Positions 44,216 through 55,765 are shown, numbered from the stretch's first letter. The stretch: 64,000 nucleotides of DNA from Sepioteuthis lessoniana (GCA_963585895.1 OY757912.1:83129654-83193653); one strand, 5' to 3'. Program-made: numbers and translations. Notes: a model not told the origin generated them from the letters alone.

Positions 44216-46620
44216 GGTAATATTGTCAGATTGATTTACCATTCCCAATTAGGTTAGGGACAACTGGTCAAAGAACAGAGATAAAAGAGGTTGAAAATAG
44301 GTTTCAGGCTATCATGTTACACCTCTCAAGACTCTCAATGGATTTTCCCATTCTCAAAGGCAGATAATTATTATTGTCTCAACACAACTTTGAAAAAAGA
44401 ACGACTTTACTCAGATAATGACTTTACTGAATATGTTTCCTTTAACAATAAAAATGAAACCCTAAATTAATTCATTTTCTTTGTTAGTTAAGGCTTAGGA
44501 ATTATTGAGACAAAATATGCAATATGATTTCAGATATTGGGAAGTAATTAAAATCACTAAAAAAATTAATTTCACTAATCATATCATTTTAGCTAAATAT
44601 TATACCTTTTAAAAATTCAGTTTGCAAATAAAGAAAAAGAGAGTTATTTTTTAGAAATAAAGAAAAAGAGAGTTATTTTTTAGAAATCATAAGTTATTAA
44701 ATATATATACATACTTATAAATAAGTACATACATAATAATTTTATATAAAACTAGTAGGGATACCTAGTGTTGCCCATGTATTATAAGAAATTAACACAA
44801 GTAATGTACAATTCTTATTTTCTAATCAGAAAATACTTGTAGGATGGACAATATTTATTACAATTGAATAATTGAACTTTAAAAAAATTTAACTTCACAT
44901 GTTTAAACAGAATGTTGTTATATACAAGTGGTTGCAAGAAAAATAAAACTGACAAGAAGATTTAGTTTATTTTGTTTATTGAATCAATAAAATAAACAAG
45001 CCAATGAAATATCTGGCCGGCTGGCAGTGGGGGTTGTCTATTTGGTGACAAGGGTTGCTTTGATCTGGTCAGACTGGTGACACTCTCAGGAAGGCCAGGG
45101 ATTCAACTAGCATGTGACCTCTGTTTGGCCTATTATTGGTTGAAAAATACTTTTCTTTTATAACTGAGAATTTTCTGGGCATTTTGGATAGACTATGCGC
45201 TGAGCCTATATGCAGAAGCCATGCTTCTGTCAGTTTGACACTGACCATTATTGGGTCAACATCCGGTAGCTGTTATTTTCTTCTACAGTGTTGATGTCTG
45301 TGGATCTGTGTTTTGTGTGTTTTAGTAGTTAGGTGTGTGAAGGGTTAAGTGGATGAATCAGAAGAGATTTGATGTATTTTACTATAACAATGTTCTTCAA
45401 TATTTAAAAATTCAATGATAGTGTATTCATAATGTAGCTATGTTTTTTTCTATTTTAATGCAATAATTTAAAATTTTTATAATTTCTATGCTTAAAGTTG
45501 TTCAAATGAATAAAAAGTCTCTGTTTAACTACCTTTTTTATCAATATCAGTTCAACTTTGTAACTCTGAAATTTCTTTAAAGAAAAAAATAAACAACTTT
45601 TAAAATATCAATTTATTGAAAACAAAATCAGTCCTAAGAATGCAAGTCTAAATTTTTTTTATTCGCAATATTCTTTGCTTGTTATCAAATAAATAAATTC
45701 TTTTGATTTAGCATCATAATTTACCAATTTTTTTCACTTGTTATTGAATTAATAGCATTTTTTTAATTTAGCATCATAATTTACCAATTTTTCTTTCCAT
45801 TTTAATTCATTAATTTTTCATTTTTATAAGAGTATTTTATGTTTAAAATTGTTTAAATGAATAAAAAGTTAAAATTTGTTTGTTCAGTGAGGAAGAAAAG
45901 AAAGATTTTATTTTACAGAAAAATTGTTTGTCATTTTAAAAAATGATTCCTTTATTATATGTATCTCAAAAATAAATAAACAACAATGGGAAAATTCAAA
46001 GACAATATTTACAATTTAATTTGATTTTTTTTACAATTTGCAACCACAATTCTTAAAAAAATTACTTCTTAATCTCATTTGATTTAATTTTTTGCAATTT
46101 TTTATTAAAAAAATGATAAAGATAAAAAATTATAATTTTTAGAGGTTTTTTACATTGAAATCTGTTTATATCATTAGTAGCAAAAAGAATGTTTATATGA
46201 GGAATTCTTTTAAAAATGAAAACAAAAAAGTGTTAAAATAATTACACAGAAATGTAATACTAAACTAAAGAATTACATAAGATTAAGTTTCATTCAAGAA
46301 TATTTAATTAAAAATTATACAGATTAAAAATGCAATGTGCCTTTTTTGTGAAATGGCTTTGGATATGAAAATATACTAATGTTGAGGAGGCATGAAGAAT
46401 AAAAAGCCGTTAAAGGAAAACAAAGTTATTCAGAATAATTTTTCTAACCAAATAAAATTTGACAATTTTTATTAGGTCAGCTAGAGCTTCACTATAAATT
46501 CAGGATACAATAAGACTAACATGGAGTGAAAATTGGTCTTTTGTACTAAATTACTGCTTTCTGTGTCCAACAGTTTGGGTGTCCATAGGTTTCATAGGCT
46601 TCACACTCAGACAGTTAAAC
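44216..46620. repeat. about 2.4 kb AT-rich region with short tandem duplications
   Basis: A perfect tandem 29 bp duplication lies at 44627-44655 and 44656-44684. A tandem of about 65 bp around TTTAGCATCATAATTTACCA lies at about 45671-45800. A patch at 45010-45350 is GC-richer (GGCCGGCTGGCAGTGGGGG) and holds CCAAT- and TATA-like motifs, but it was not identified. No coding sequence was recognised. Confidence 0.5.
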
Positions 46621-46700
46621 ATAATCAACTTTATTTAGTAGAAGTTAATTTTCTTCAAAAATAAAATTGCCAAAATTTTAATATTATGAAATCAAATACC

Positions 46701-46960
46701 GGGACATTGGCCCAGCGGTTAGAGTGTTCCCCAATGGCCCGGGAGACCTGGGTTCAATCCCAGGTCGAGTCATACCAAAGACTTTAAAAATGGTACTTGA
46801 TACCACCTTGCTTAACACTCAGCATTATAAGGTACGGTTCAAGGGTAAAGTGGAGCAATCCTGGGAATGGAGTAGCGCCCTCCCCTACACCTTGGTGTAG
46901 TAGCTATCGAAAAGGGAGCCTTTGGGTCACCCTCGACTATGGTCGCTAACTTTACTTATT
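46701..46960 (+). mobile_element. family E SINE with intact A and B boxes
   Basis: A box TGGCCCAGCGG (46708-46718) and B box GGGTTCAATCCC (46750-46761) match the pol III consensus closely. Body: GAGTCATACCAAAGACTTTA, GGTACTTGATACCACCTTGC, CTTGGTGTAGTAGCTATCGA. It ends GGTCGCTAACTTTACTTATT. This is the best preserved family E copy and a candidate for transcription by pol III. Confidence 0.88.
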
Positions 46961-47008
46961 ATTAAACTCTACAGTATTGAAATTCTGTAACCAAAAATAC
47001 AATTGTAA

Positions 47009-47310
47009 AAATATATAAGGGATGTACTTGTTTTTGAACAGCTGCAAATATTTTTGGTGCACAATTGTTGGTGCCTTGTCTCTTCACCAAATGTTAACAA
47101 ATCCTGATAATTTCTATTGGTTATTTCCCCAAACTTGATTTTGCGAGGACTTGATATTACTCAGAACTTGGACACTTGAGATGCTTGGTGAAATAGCCAA
47201 AAGATATTATTCGGATATGTTGCCATTTGGTGAAGAGACAAGTCACTAACTATTGTGTATCAAAAATATAAATATGTATCAGTCCAAAAACATGTACCCT
47301 TTTTTATATA
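47009..47310. mobile_element. foldback element with arms of about 125 bp
   Basis: The left arm (about 47009-47140) and right arm (about 47185-47310) are inverted copies. The best match is CTTGTCTCTTCACCAAATG (47078-47096), inverted as CATTTGGTGAAGAGACAAG (47224-47242). Further paired stretches are CAAATCCTGATAATTTCTAT with AGATATTATTCGGATATGTT. The left arm recurs at about 59865-59995. Noncoding. Confidence 0.75.
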
Positions 47311-47454
47311 TATTCATACAGTTTAAAGATTTTAAAATCATATGATTATGAATTTTAAAAGTTAGAATTAGACTTTAACTTTATTAGCCCATGTTAGCAG
47401 AGACTCATGGATTGATAAAATTTGTGAGGTCATATTTTCCAAAAATTGATGACT

Positions 47455-47545
47455 TACAAAGAGCAATGGCTAAAAAGGACTGATGGTGAGAGATAGTCAA
47501 GGGAATCCATGCAGTCAGCATGCTTTGATGACAATGATGATGGTA
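47455..47545 (+). mobile_element. RTE-like LINE extreme 3' end (family G)
   Basis: AGAGCAATGGCTAAAAAGGA ... CATGCAGTCAGCATGCTTTG then GATGACAATGATGATGG. It is a 5'-truncated copy of about 90 bp just upstream of a longer copy. Confidence 0.65.
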
Positions 47546-47580
47546 ACATATAAACATACAAAAATCAGATCATAATAAAA

Positions 47581-47998
47581 TGGATGCACTACATGGACGC
47601 TAACTAAACAGCTGGAGAAGAAACTAGACGGAAACTACACAAGAATGTTGAGGGCAGTATTGAACAAGTCCTGGCGACAACACCCCACGAGACACCAACT
47701 ATACGGACACTTGCCCCCCATCACGAAAACTATACAAGTTAGACAAACCAGACATGCGGGACACTGCTGGAGAAGCAAGGACGAGCTCATAAGTGATGTA
47801 CTCCTATGGACCCCCACATATGGCCGTGCAAAAGCAGGACAACCAGCTCGAACTTATATACAGCAACTATGTGAGGACATAGGATGTAACCCTGAAGACC
47901 TGCTGGAGGCGATGAGTGATAGGGAGAAGTGGCGAGAGAGGGTCAGGGATATCCGTGCTGACGGCACGACATGATAATGATGATGATGATGAGTGAAA
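47581..47998 (+). mobile_element. RTE-like LINE C-terminal coding region, best preserved copy (family G)
   Basis: An uninterrupted frame of about 130 codons runs from YGCTTWTLTK-type sequence (GCTTWTLTKQLEKKLDGNYT) through RMLRAVLNKSWRQHPTRHQL, then RQTRHAGHCWRSKDELIS, then GQPARTYIQQLCEDIGCNPE and REKWRERVRDIRADGTT, to a stop at 47972-47974. A (GAT)n tail follows. This is the C-terminal region downstream of the reverse transcriptase domain of an RTE-like LINE. The absence of stops, unlike other copies here, suggests a recent insertion. It is strongly 5'-truncated and cannot act on its own. Confidence 0.85.
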
Positions 47999-48468
47999 AA
48001 AATCTCCATTCATGTGAAAATAAAATGAGAAACAAATATAATCAAACCAACATAAAATCTGGTCTATAATCAATAATACACAGCAACCATTTTAGTCTAA
48101 GTGAAGAGTTTAAAGCCAAGATATAAATTAAACAGCCTTTTATTGAAATGATTGTGAATTCTTATGGTAAGTAACCACAATGGTTGATCATGAATTGAAG
48201 CTAACAGCAATGGACAGTGAGTAAACAAAGAATAGAGCAAAGAGAAGGTCAAGCATCAAACTTCAGCCTTGATGTGCAAAAGACAGCAAAGTGATCATAG
48301 CAATTCATAAAAATAACAATAAATGAAAAAGAAAAAAAAGAAGCCAAGTGTCTTTCAAGGTGTCTGTCTGTTAAGAGACACACAATAAATTTACTTACTC
48401 TACATCTGCTTATGAAAGTAAATAACTTTTATAGCCTGACTGGCTTAAAGTTTAAAATTTCCCATTTA
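47999..48468. other. no recognisable feature
   Basis: AT-rich sequence between a LINE and a mariner MITE. Confidence 0.4.
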
Positions 48469-49037
48469 TTAGGGTGAGTCAAAAGTTTTGCCATATTTTA
48501 GTATGTACTAGTTTGCAGAATGCATATCGCATGACCGAAACAGTTAAAGTCATGTTAAGTACCTGCAGTGGTTGGTAGTATCATGATAGTTGGTGTGTTG
48601 ACACATTCTACATTGTTTCATTTCATATGTGATTTGACAGCTGCACAGATAAACATGCACCATAGTCTAATTTGAGAACTTATGCTTAATATTGGGCAAT
48701 GATACTTCATAAGGAACCAAAAATTTTTGTTGTGAGAAAGGTAAAGGTACAGTTGATTACAGTACAGTAAGCAGATGGTTCAAGAAGTTTTGTTCAGATT
48801 GAAAGAACAACAGTTGTTGATCTGGCAATGTCAGATAGACCTAAAACCATAGATTCTGAGGCAATGCTCAAACCATTGAGGTAAATCTGGTGAGTAGCAC
48901 TCAGAAGGTATCAGGTAAGCTTGGCATCTCACTTTCCAATGTGGTTTACCACCTTCATGACTTCAGCAAAAGTATTTGAAGCTGCTGAATTGTATCTCTC
49001 ATAACCCAAATATTGCAAAACATTTTACTCACTGTAA
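48469..49037 (+). mobile_element. mariner-derived MITE (family R), copy 2
   Basis: Ends TTAGGGTGAGTCAAAAGTTT and, reversed, TTACAGTGAGTAAAATGTTT, with TA at each side. The interior matches 21987-22548 (TTTGAGAACTTATGCTT, TGTGAGAAAGGTAAAGGTAC, CACTCAGAAGGTATCAGG, CATCTCACTTTCCAATGTGG). It lacks the catalytic part at the same position. Confidence 0.82.
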
Positions 49038-49494
49038 TACAATGGTAGGGAATAAAGTAATGAGCTTCAGCAAACCTACCACATAAAGTGGATCATCAGA
49101 AAGAGGTCTGTTATTTTCTTGGTATATACAAGGAAAAAAAGAAAGCTGGAGACTGGTGATGGGAACCTGTATTTTTCTACTTCCCTAGATGGAATTGTTA
49201 AGAGAGTAGAGCAAAAGATATGTTTGAAGAAGTCAGGAATTGAATACTAATTTATTAATACAAAATGTACCTACACATTCCAAGGGTCATTTCCAATATT
49301 GATCTCCTTCTTTTTTCTTTATTGAAGCCATTATCTTTCAGCCAATCTATTCTTCTGCCTTCCTCAGATGTATGTCTATCCAAAGAGTATCAATTCATTT
49401 GGAATAATTCAAGAACCATTTACACAATCTTGATGTAACTTGCAAACCAGAGGAGACACATTGTGTCAACATAAACAGCTACTCTTCCATGGGG
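49038..49494. other. unassigned
   Basis: Includes the ATCTATTCTTCTGCCTTCCT segment shared with 39.36 kb. No element could be delimited. Confidence 0.35.
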
Positions 49495-49584
49495 TTACTC
49501 AGTCAACAGTGAGATGCCACTGAGTGAGTTTGTGTACTACATGATTATGACATTCCCAATTACATTTTCCAGTTTTTTTTAAAT

Positions 49585-49665
49585 CATCACATCACCATGA
49601 TTTTTTAGTACCCCCCTATGGTCTAGATTTGGCTCCTTGTGACATCTGACATTTACCAAAATAAA
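49585..49665 (+). pseudogene. mariner transposase remnant, third catalytic motif
   Basis: GTACCCCCCTATGGTCTAGA encodes PPYGLDLAPCD, matching the PPYSPDLAPCDFWLFPK motif. A stop interrupts it soon after. Only about 80 bp are recognisable. Confidence 0.5.
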
Positions 49666-49734
49666 ATCACCAGTGACAGAGATTTCAGACCAGGGACAAA
49701 ATAAATTCAATGAGGCATTTAATCATAATTCCAA

Positions 49735-50345
49735 AATATAACTTTGGAGATTACTCGGAAAAGTGAGTCATGACCTGCCCGAACTCCCTTTTACAGCCCA
49801 ATTGGAAGTGTTCACCTTGACAATTACTGCTCATGTAACAAAAACAAGCTGATATTGTGACCAGCTCCATGAATCCACTTTTGGGACAAATATGAGAAAA
49901 ATTGGTATCAGTTACACTGCTTTCAAGCAAACCAATTTCTGAGTTGATTTGAGCCAACCCTAGTGTATAGAAAGAGTTTGAATTTCATCCAGCTGACAGA
50001 AAAGAATTTGGCCTCTAATGGCAATGCATAAAAAAAATAGGTTAAAAGAAACCAGAAGTAGCAGTAACAATAGACATAGATGCAATGTCCCAAGCAGCAG
50101 CCAGCAAGATCTCAGAGATGATTAAACAGAGGCAGCATTTCCAAAAATCCTGAACGATCACTAAAAAGAAGCAGCAGCAACTTCAAAAGACACAACAACC
50201 AAATGATAGTATGTGATGACAGTTAATTTCTGTGCGTCTGGTCTTCCTTGTGCTACCTCACACTCTATTTCTGTTAGTGGAAATTATAGTACCTAAAGAT
50301 GACGAACATTCAAGGGAGACAATTTTCCTTAATTCCCCACATCAT
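49735..50345 (+). mobile_element. dispersed repeat with LTR-like 3' end, copy 1
   Basis: Homologous to 60005-60560 through AACTGGAAGTGTTCACCTTG, CAAGCAAAYYRATTTCTGAG, CAGCAGCAACTTCAAA and TCTTCCTTGTGCTACCTCAC. It ends near ATAGTACCTAAAGATGACGA, which resembles the TGGTACCC...GAC segment of the other copy. LTR identity is a guess. Confidence 0.4.
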
Positions 50346-51389
50346 ATTTTTCTGTAAAAAACGACTGTCTCAAAAAATATTACTTTAACTCCTTAAAAAG
50401 AGACTTGACAGAGAGTAATTGAAGACTAGATCCTTGAGAGAATAATAATCCATTACTGAAATTAGAAAAAACAAAAAAGATAATCAAATGATCTTTAAAA
50501 AGACAAGAGATTATGTTTAAGAAAAAAATAGTTGCCAGTACATCTTAGAGTAAAAAACAACTGTTTTAAAATACAATACTTTGATACTTTTAAATCGTCC
50601 TAAAATGTTATGATAATCAATGTAAATGTTATGGTAAATGGGTGTGAGAAGAATAAGAGGAAAGCCAGTGGAAAATAGTTGCCAGTAAATGGAACATAAT
50701 ATAAAATTTGTCTACATTTGCACTGGCATAGTGCTAAGAATTCAACTATTATTACAATAGGTTCAGAAAAGGTTAATGAATTGAAAAAAAAACTTATAAA
50801 CCCAATATATTATCCTAATTGTTAAAGAGTTCATCAGCAGAAGAGGAATGACGTTGATGAAAACATTAAGATGTTATTGCAAATATATTGCAGGAGAAAG
50901 AGAATATTTCTGTGATTATTCATGACTTTGTAAAACTTGCTTTGTGTGCATGTGTATTATGCATAATGCATCTGAGCTGTCAATACCAGACAATTAATTA
51001 AATGATGTTGGATATTATTCTCCTCAACAAATTGAATATATTATCATGTTACCCAACATGGCATTACTGGATGAATAAAATTGGGTCAGAATCTGAAATA
51101 TCTAGCTCCTTTTCTAATGAATTATAGAAATATTCAGCTTGCTGCAAATGACTTTATTTTTTGATAACTCCACAAACAAATAAACCTATTACTTCCCTAA
51201 GCCAACAGGATTCAAGATGGCTGGGTTAACTCTTTGCAGTCATGTGTGATTATAGATGAATTCTTAAATCTGTGCAGTGTGCATAGTACTGGACTTAACT
51301 ATAAATTAGATAAGCTATAACTAATTTTTTAAATATATTTTTATTTCATCATTAGTTTTTATTCTTTAACACTAATTCATCAGAAATCT

Positions 51390-51390
<1 letters not shown>
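50346..51390. other. about 1 kb without a recognised feature
   Basis: AT-rich, no conserved frame, no SINE. Confidence 0.4.

Positions 51391-51391
<1 letters not shown>

Positions 51392-51447
<56 letters not shown>
51392..51447. repeat. (AT)n microsatellite
   Basis: About 28 AT units. Confidence 0.96.
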
Positions 51448-51448
<1 letters not shown>

Positions 51449-51687
51449 TATTTTTATCATTAACATTAATACTAAAAAAAGAATTTATTGAAGGGCCTTG
51501 AATTTCATATAGCTTAGAGCCTCAGCAGGTAAAACTCTAGTTCTGAGTGCACAACATAATCAAATTTGTAGCACTGTACTGAGTATTTTACATTGCAGGA
51601 TCTTGACAAAAGCAAAGGTGAAGCAATGACAATAAGTTCATAGGAAAGGAAAAAGTCAGATGCATGGTCACAGAAAAAATATCATTC

Positions 51688-52286
51688 ACTGTATGATTAC
51701 AGAATGGGGCTACTGAATACGCCAAGTAAGACTCCTCTCGAACAAGTGCCCTGGATATGACACTAAACATTCCTAGAGTGAGGTTCTGGTGCTGGAGCTT
51801 TGGGGAATGTGGAGTACCCCTCCACTGCCATTACTTCCTGGTCTGCTCTAACCTTGAGTGGTAGTAGCAGTTAAGGTCTCATCGATGGGTCAAATAGAAC
51901 TGTTCAATTGTGTGCAAACAAATGACAGATGTTAAATTGAATGGTTAGTATTACATAGCAATACTTGAAACCATTTTGTGGGCAAGCAAATGATTAATAT
52001 TAAATAGAATTATTCATGTTAGATAAGAATACTTGAAACCATCTAATTGCATTCAAACAAATGATTAATATCAAATAGAATTATTAGTGTTAGATTGCAA
52101 TACTTGAGGCAATTTAACTGTGTGCAAACAAATGAGTTCTGACTTATTTAAAATGTTACCTACAGAATATTCATTTACAAATCATATATATTTGATATAT
52201 ATGTATAAACAGGATTTAGTATTAAATAACCTACAAGAATTGATATACCATAAAACCCAACCAAACTAAACCAAACTGTATCATTA
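51688..52286 (+). mobile_element. composite retroposon, nearly full-length, with target duplication
   Basis: Direct repeats ACTGTATSATTA at 51688-51699 and 52275-52286 (11 of 12). The head (51700-51900) starts a few bases inside the usual 5' end (GGGGCTACTGAATACGCC) and includes GCCCTGGATATGACACTAAA and GGAGTACCCCTCCACTGCC. Four repeat units follow (about 51900-52130), built on AGCAATACTTGAAACCATTT and TGTGCAAACAAATGATTAAT. The tail (about 52190-52274) has GGATTTAGTATTAAATAACC and CCAAACTAAACC. It serves well as a type copy. Confidence 0.88.
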
Positions 52287-53903
52287 GTGTTTTGACCTAC
52301 CACTGGACCAGTCTCAAATCAAGAAGGCATAAAATGGTTTACTCAAATCAATAAAGGAAAGCTCTATTGTTTGTTAAATTGTAGCCCATCCCCAATCAGT
52401 AGTGGGGTTCTATTTGCTAGTCACAAAATTAAACTCATTCTTTGTCCCCTGCTTGTTTCTAACTAACTCACTGAACCTTTTCAAAATACCTCAACTCTCT
52501 TGGGACCATTTCTTGAATCTATTCTTTGTTGTCAATCACACCACTGGTGGTGGAACTTCATCAACAACTTCATTACAAGTGCAAATATAGTAAGATTATA
52601 CACTACTTTCCATTTGCTGGTCTTTATTTACTCTTTATTGTTTTAATACCAGTTCATTACAATTGAACTGATTATCATAGGATTTTTTTGGTGAGTCAAA
52701 AGTTTTAAAATAATGTTTTTTCAAACTATTCTTTTTTTTGGGGGGGGGGCTTTAAGATGCAGCGCTGGGGGCTATTTTTTCTTAAAAATTAACATCATCT
52801 CTGATTTTTTAAAAGAAATTATTTCATTCTCTTTTGTTTTTCTAATTACTGTACTAGATTATTTAAATTGGTGCTTTCAGTAAAAGTTTGTATACTAGTC
52901 CAGAATATCCCTCAGAGGAAATGTCTGCAGTAATATATAGATAAAATTATGAAGAAATATAATACATTCAGATAACAGTAAATTTCAGTCATTTACTTTA
53001 TTAAATACCCTCAGTAGTGCTTATCTTTTAAGGATTTTCTGTCATCAAATACACTTTATCCAACTTCTTTTCATGATGTTATCAATATCAAAATTAGTAT
53101 TTCCTTTAAAAGCAGATTTTTAAAAAATAAGAAAAGACTTCAGATCAGGAAATCTCTTTTTTTAGTGGAAAAATGTTACATAGGACAAACTATCACATGT
53201 TACTTAGAAAGAAGTAGGGCAATGCCAGCTAACTTCTGTTGCTGTTTGCATACCATAAAGCGAGATTACCCTGCATTGCTCTCCAATGGTTAAATAGATT
53301 ATGGAACCCATTCACATCCACCATTATCAAATACTTTCTATCAAATCCCTTTTTAAGGAAGTACTGTTGTAAGGATACAATAAATAATGATCTCTTGTTG
53401 GAGATTAGCATGTCCATTAGTGTGTCACAATTTAGAAACCCCTTCTCAACCTCTTTCAGCTTCTGTTCTTTGAAAAGTAAAGATGTTGTCTCTGACCCAG
53501 CCAGAGGATGGTAAAGCCACATGGCTATATTACATACCCTCATCAAGTAAGTTTTATCAGTTGTATTTCCCTTTCATATACTGCTTGTTTAATGAAAAGT
53601 GTATGTATAGTTGTAGCTGTTTGGACATGTGAATATTCTTTCTTGTAATGCCATTGGTAAATATATTGTATGTATTAAGTGTTAACTGTGTTTTTGTGTG
53701 TGTATTAAGTGTCTAGATGTGTAAATAAGTTTATTTTGTATTTCTGTTTTGTTCAGTGTCTGCATCTTGGATATATTATGACTAATATTGGTCCTTGGAG
53801 AGTGGGTACTAGATTAAATATCTTCCCTACTATCAAGTACCCAATACAGTCATCAAATACTCTCAGTCCATCCTATTTCTTCTAAAGAAACTATTCTCAC
53901 CAA
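52287..53903. other. about 1.6 kb unassigned; lone mariner-type terminus near 52690
   Basis: GGTGAGTCAAAAGTTTTAAAAT (52691-52712) matches a single family R terminus. A pair of overlapping frames at 53229-53546 is open on both strands without recognised motifs. Otherwise AT-rich with poly-G tracts. Confidence 0.35.
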
Positions 53904-54042
53904 ATCTAATGTGTTTGATTTGGTTTGGTTTGATGGCATATCAACCATTGTTGGTTATTTAATGTCAAATCCTATTTTTAGCCCTCTGCAGAAATGCAGT
54001 TGGTGTATTCTACAGTCCGGCCAACTGGGCTATCTAATATGT
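53904..54042 (-). mobile_element. minimal composite retroposon: head start joined to tail
   Basis: Only 117 bp between direct repeats ATCTAATRTGT (53904-53914, 54032-54042; 10 of 11). On the minus strand the first about 55 bp of the head (GCCCAGTTGGCCGGACTGTA to GCAGAGGGCT) join directly to the tail (AATAGGATTTGACATTAAAT to CCAAACC). No tandem repeats. This copy fixes both element ends. Confidence 0.82.
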
Positions 54043-54475
54043 GGAATTTCCCTTTTCTTAAGGAGCTACAGCCATCAAATACACTCTATTCAACTTATTT
54101 TTTAAATCTTTCCAGTTTCAATACCTGTATTTTCTAACATAAAACTGTATATTTTTTTAAAAAGTCAAGTGAGAGATCATTTCTTGCTACTGGTACCAAG
54201 TAATGCTGTACAATTTGTTATTTGGAGAGGGAACGTGTTCTGCCAAGTAACCCTTATTACCCTGAGGGATGTAATGAAAAGGAATTATAAGGCATGATAC
54301 AACCATATACACATCCACCAATTCTATTAAATACTCTCTATCACACCTGTCATTTCTTAGGAATCAGCCCACAGCAAATACTCTCTGACATGCCTATTTC
54401 ATCTTAAGGAAATACTGCTATCAAATGGTCAACAAGGTACTTGATTAAACATTTAGGTAAAGGCTACTTCTTACA
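54043..54475. other. no recognisable feature
   Basis: The phrase CATCAAATACWCTCTRTC recurs loosely (about 54070, 54325, 54375, and also 53041-53070 and 53850), hinting at an old dispersed repeat, not delimited. Confidence 0.35.
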
Positions 54476-54486
54476 TATATATTTAC

Positions 54487-54521
<35 letters not shown>

Positions 54522-54540
54522 TGTGTGTGTGTGTGTGCAT
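54476..54540. repeat. (GT)n microsatellite
   Basis: Two GT runs separated by GCAT. Confidence 0.95.
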
Positions 54541-54622
54541 TTTAGTATCATCTGCAGGCATTTTTCATTGTTTCTTTTGACTTCTTAGATTATTTCATTT
54601 TCTTGTTGCTTTTCTAACCATA

Positions 54623-55168
54623 AAGGAGAGTCAAAAGTTTTGCTATATTTTAATAAATGCTAACCCGTGGTATGTATATCATGTGACTGAAGCAGTTCAA
54701 ACTGTAGCAAGTACCTTCAGTGGTTGGTAGTATTGTGGTTGTTGAAATCCTGACACATTGTGTATTGTTTCACTTTGTGTGTGATTTGAAAGCTGCACAA
54801 ATGAACATGCAATGTAGTCTAATTTGGGAACTTATGCTTTACAAGTTTGAACTGCAAAAGCAATCAAAAACATTTGTTGTGTGAAAGGTGAAGGTGCAGC
54901 TGATTGCAGTACAGTAACTAATTGGTTCAAGAAATTTTTCTCAGATTGAAATAACCTCAATGATCAGGCAAGGTCTGGTAGGCCTAAAACTATAGATTCT
55001 GAGGCAATAGAGGTAAATCTGGCAAGTAACAATCAGAGAGTATCAGGCAACTCAATATCTCACCATCCAGTATGGTTTGTTACCTTCACAACCTTGGTAA
55101 AAGCATTCATAGCTGCTGAATTGGGCCTCATGTTGCCAAAATATTGCAAAACTTTTGACTCAGTAAAA
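54623..55168 (+). mobile_element. mariner-derived MITE (family R), copy 3
   Basis: Ends AAGGAGAGTCAAAAGTTTTG and, reversed, TGAGTCAAAAGTTTTGCAAT. The interior has TTTGGGAACTTATGCTTTAC, GTGTGAAAGGTGAAGGTGCA, GATCAGGCAAGGTCTGGTAG and AGTATCAGGCAACTC, as in the other copies. The helix-turn-helix region is retained and the catalytic region absent. Confidence 0.82.
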
Positions 55169-55539
55169 AAAATTTGGATTATTTTACTATTTTTTTTTTT
55201 TTAGTAAAGGTTCATAAGTTAAGATCTAAACTACAGAAAAACCTCAGACCGTTAGCAATCAAGGACAGGAAAATATTTATAAAATTAATGTGACCATTAT
55301 GTTAATGTCTACCCATTAGAAAATTTCATAATATATATTTTATCATTTAGACTGTTTGTATTCACCCAAATAAAAAGCAATATCTTCCTTACAAGTGTTC
55401 TTTACTCTTTAGCGATGGGCCTAATATCAGTTGGTACCTTAGCCCTCCCCTCTAGTAACATTAGTATGTTTCTCCATGTGGCTACTAGCCAATTATTGAT
55501 TATTTTTCCCACAGATCAATACAAAAGAATTGCTCCAGA

Positions 55540-55640
55540 TTTCCTCCAATCAGCTTTGTTGTTGGTAGCCAGTGCTATATAAATTGTCATAAAGAGTTTT
55601 TAGAAGTAGCTTAAAGTGTAGTATTTAACACAAGGCCCTT
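55540..55640 (+). promoter_or_regulatory. possible pol II promoter or LTR-like signals
   Basis: CTCCAATCAGC (about 55547-55557) lies upstream of GCTATATAAATTG (about 55572-55584). The spacing and order fit a CCAAT-TATA promoter, and another CCAAT lies near 55488. No gene follows in the window, so this may be a remnant LTR promoter or chance. Confidence 0.2.
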
Positions 55641-55765
55641 TTATACAGAAACTACTCAGTGTTTAGTCTTTTCAATCATTGTATATTTTGTCTGTATTAT
55701 TATAAGAAACTTAATCTTTTTCATTGACTTTTTAATGTAGTTTAATTATTACAGTTGTAAGCCAC

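Noticed and set aside
45010..45360. Promoter or first exon in a GC-richer patch
   Set aside because: CCAAT- and TATA-like motifs are present but no exon or open frame follows, and a decayed LTR or other repeat is equally likely.
46708..46761. Genuine tRNA gene
   Set aside because: The A and B boxes are present, but the sequence continues into a SINE body repeated at 25121 and 29075 and does not fold as a full tRNA.
53229..53546. Possible 105-codon minus-strand gene with an open plus-strand frame opposite
   Set aside because: No recognised motif, no splice or promoter context; openness on both strands points to chance.
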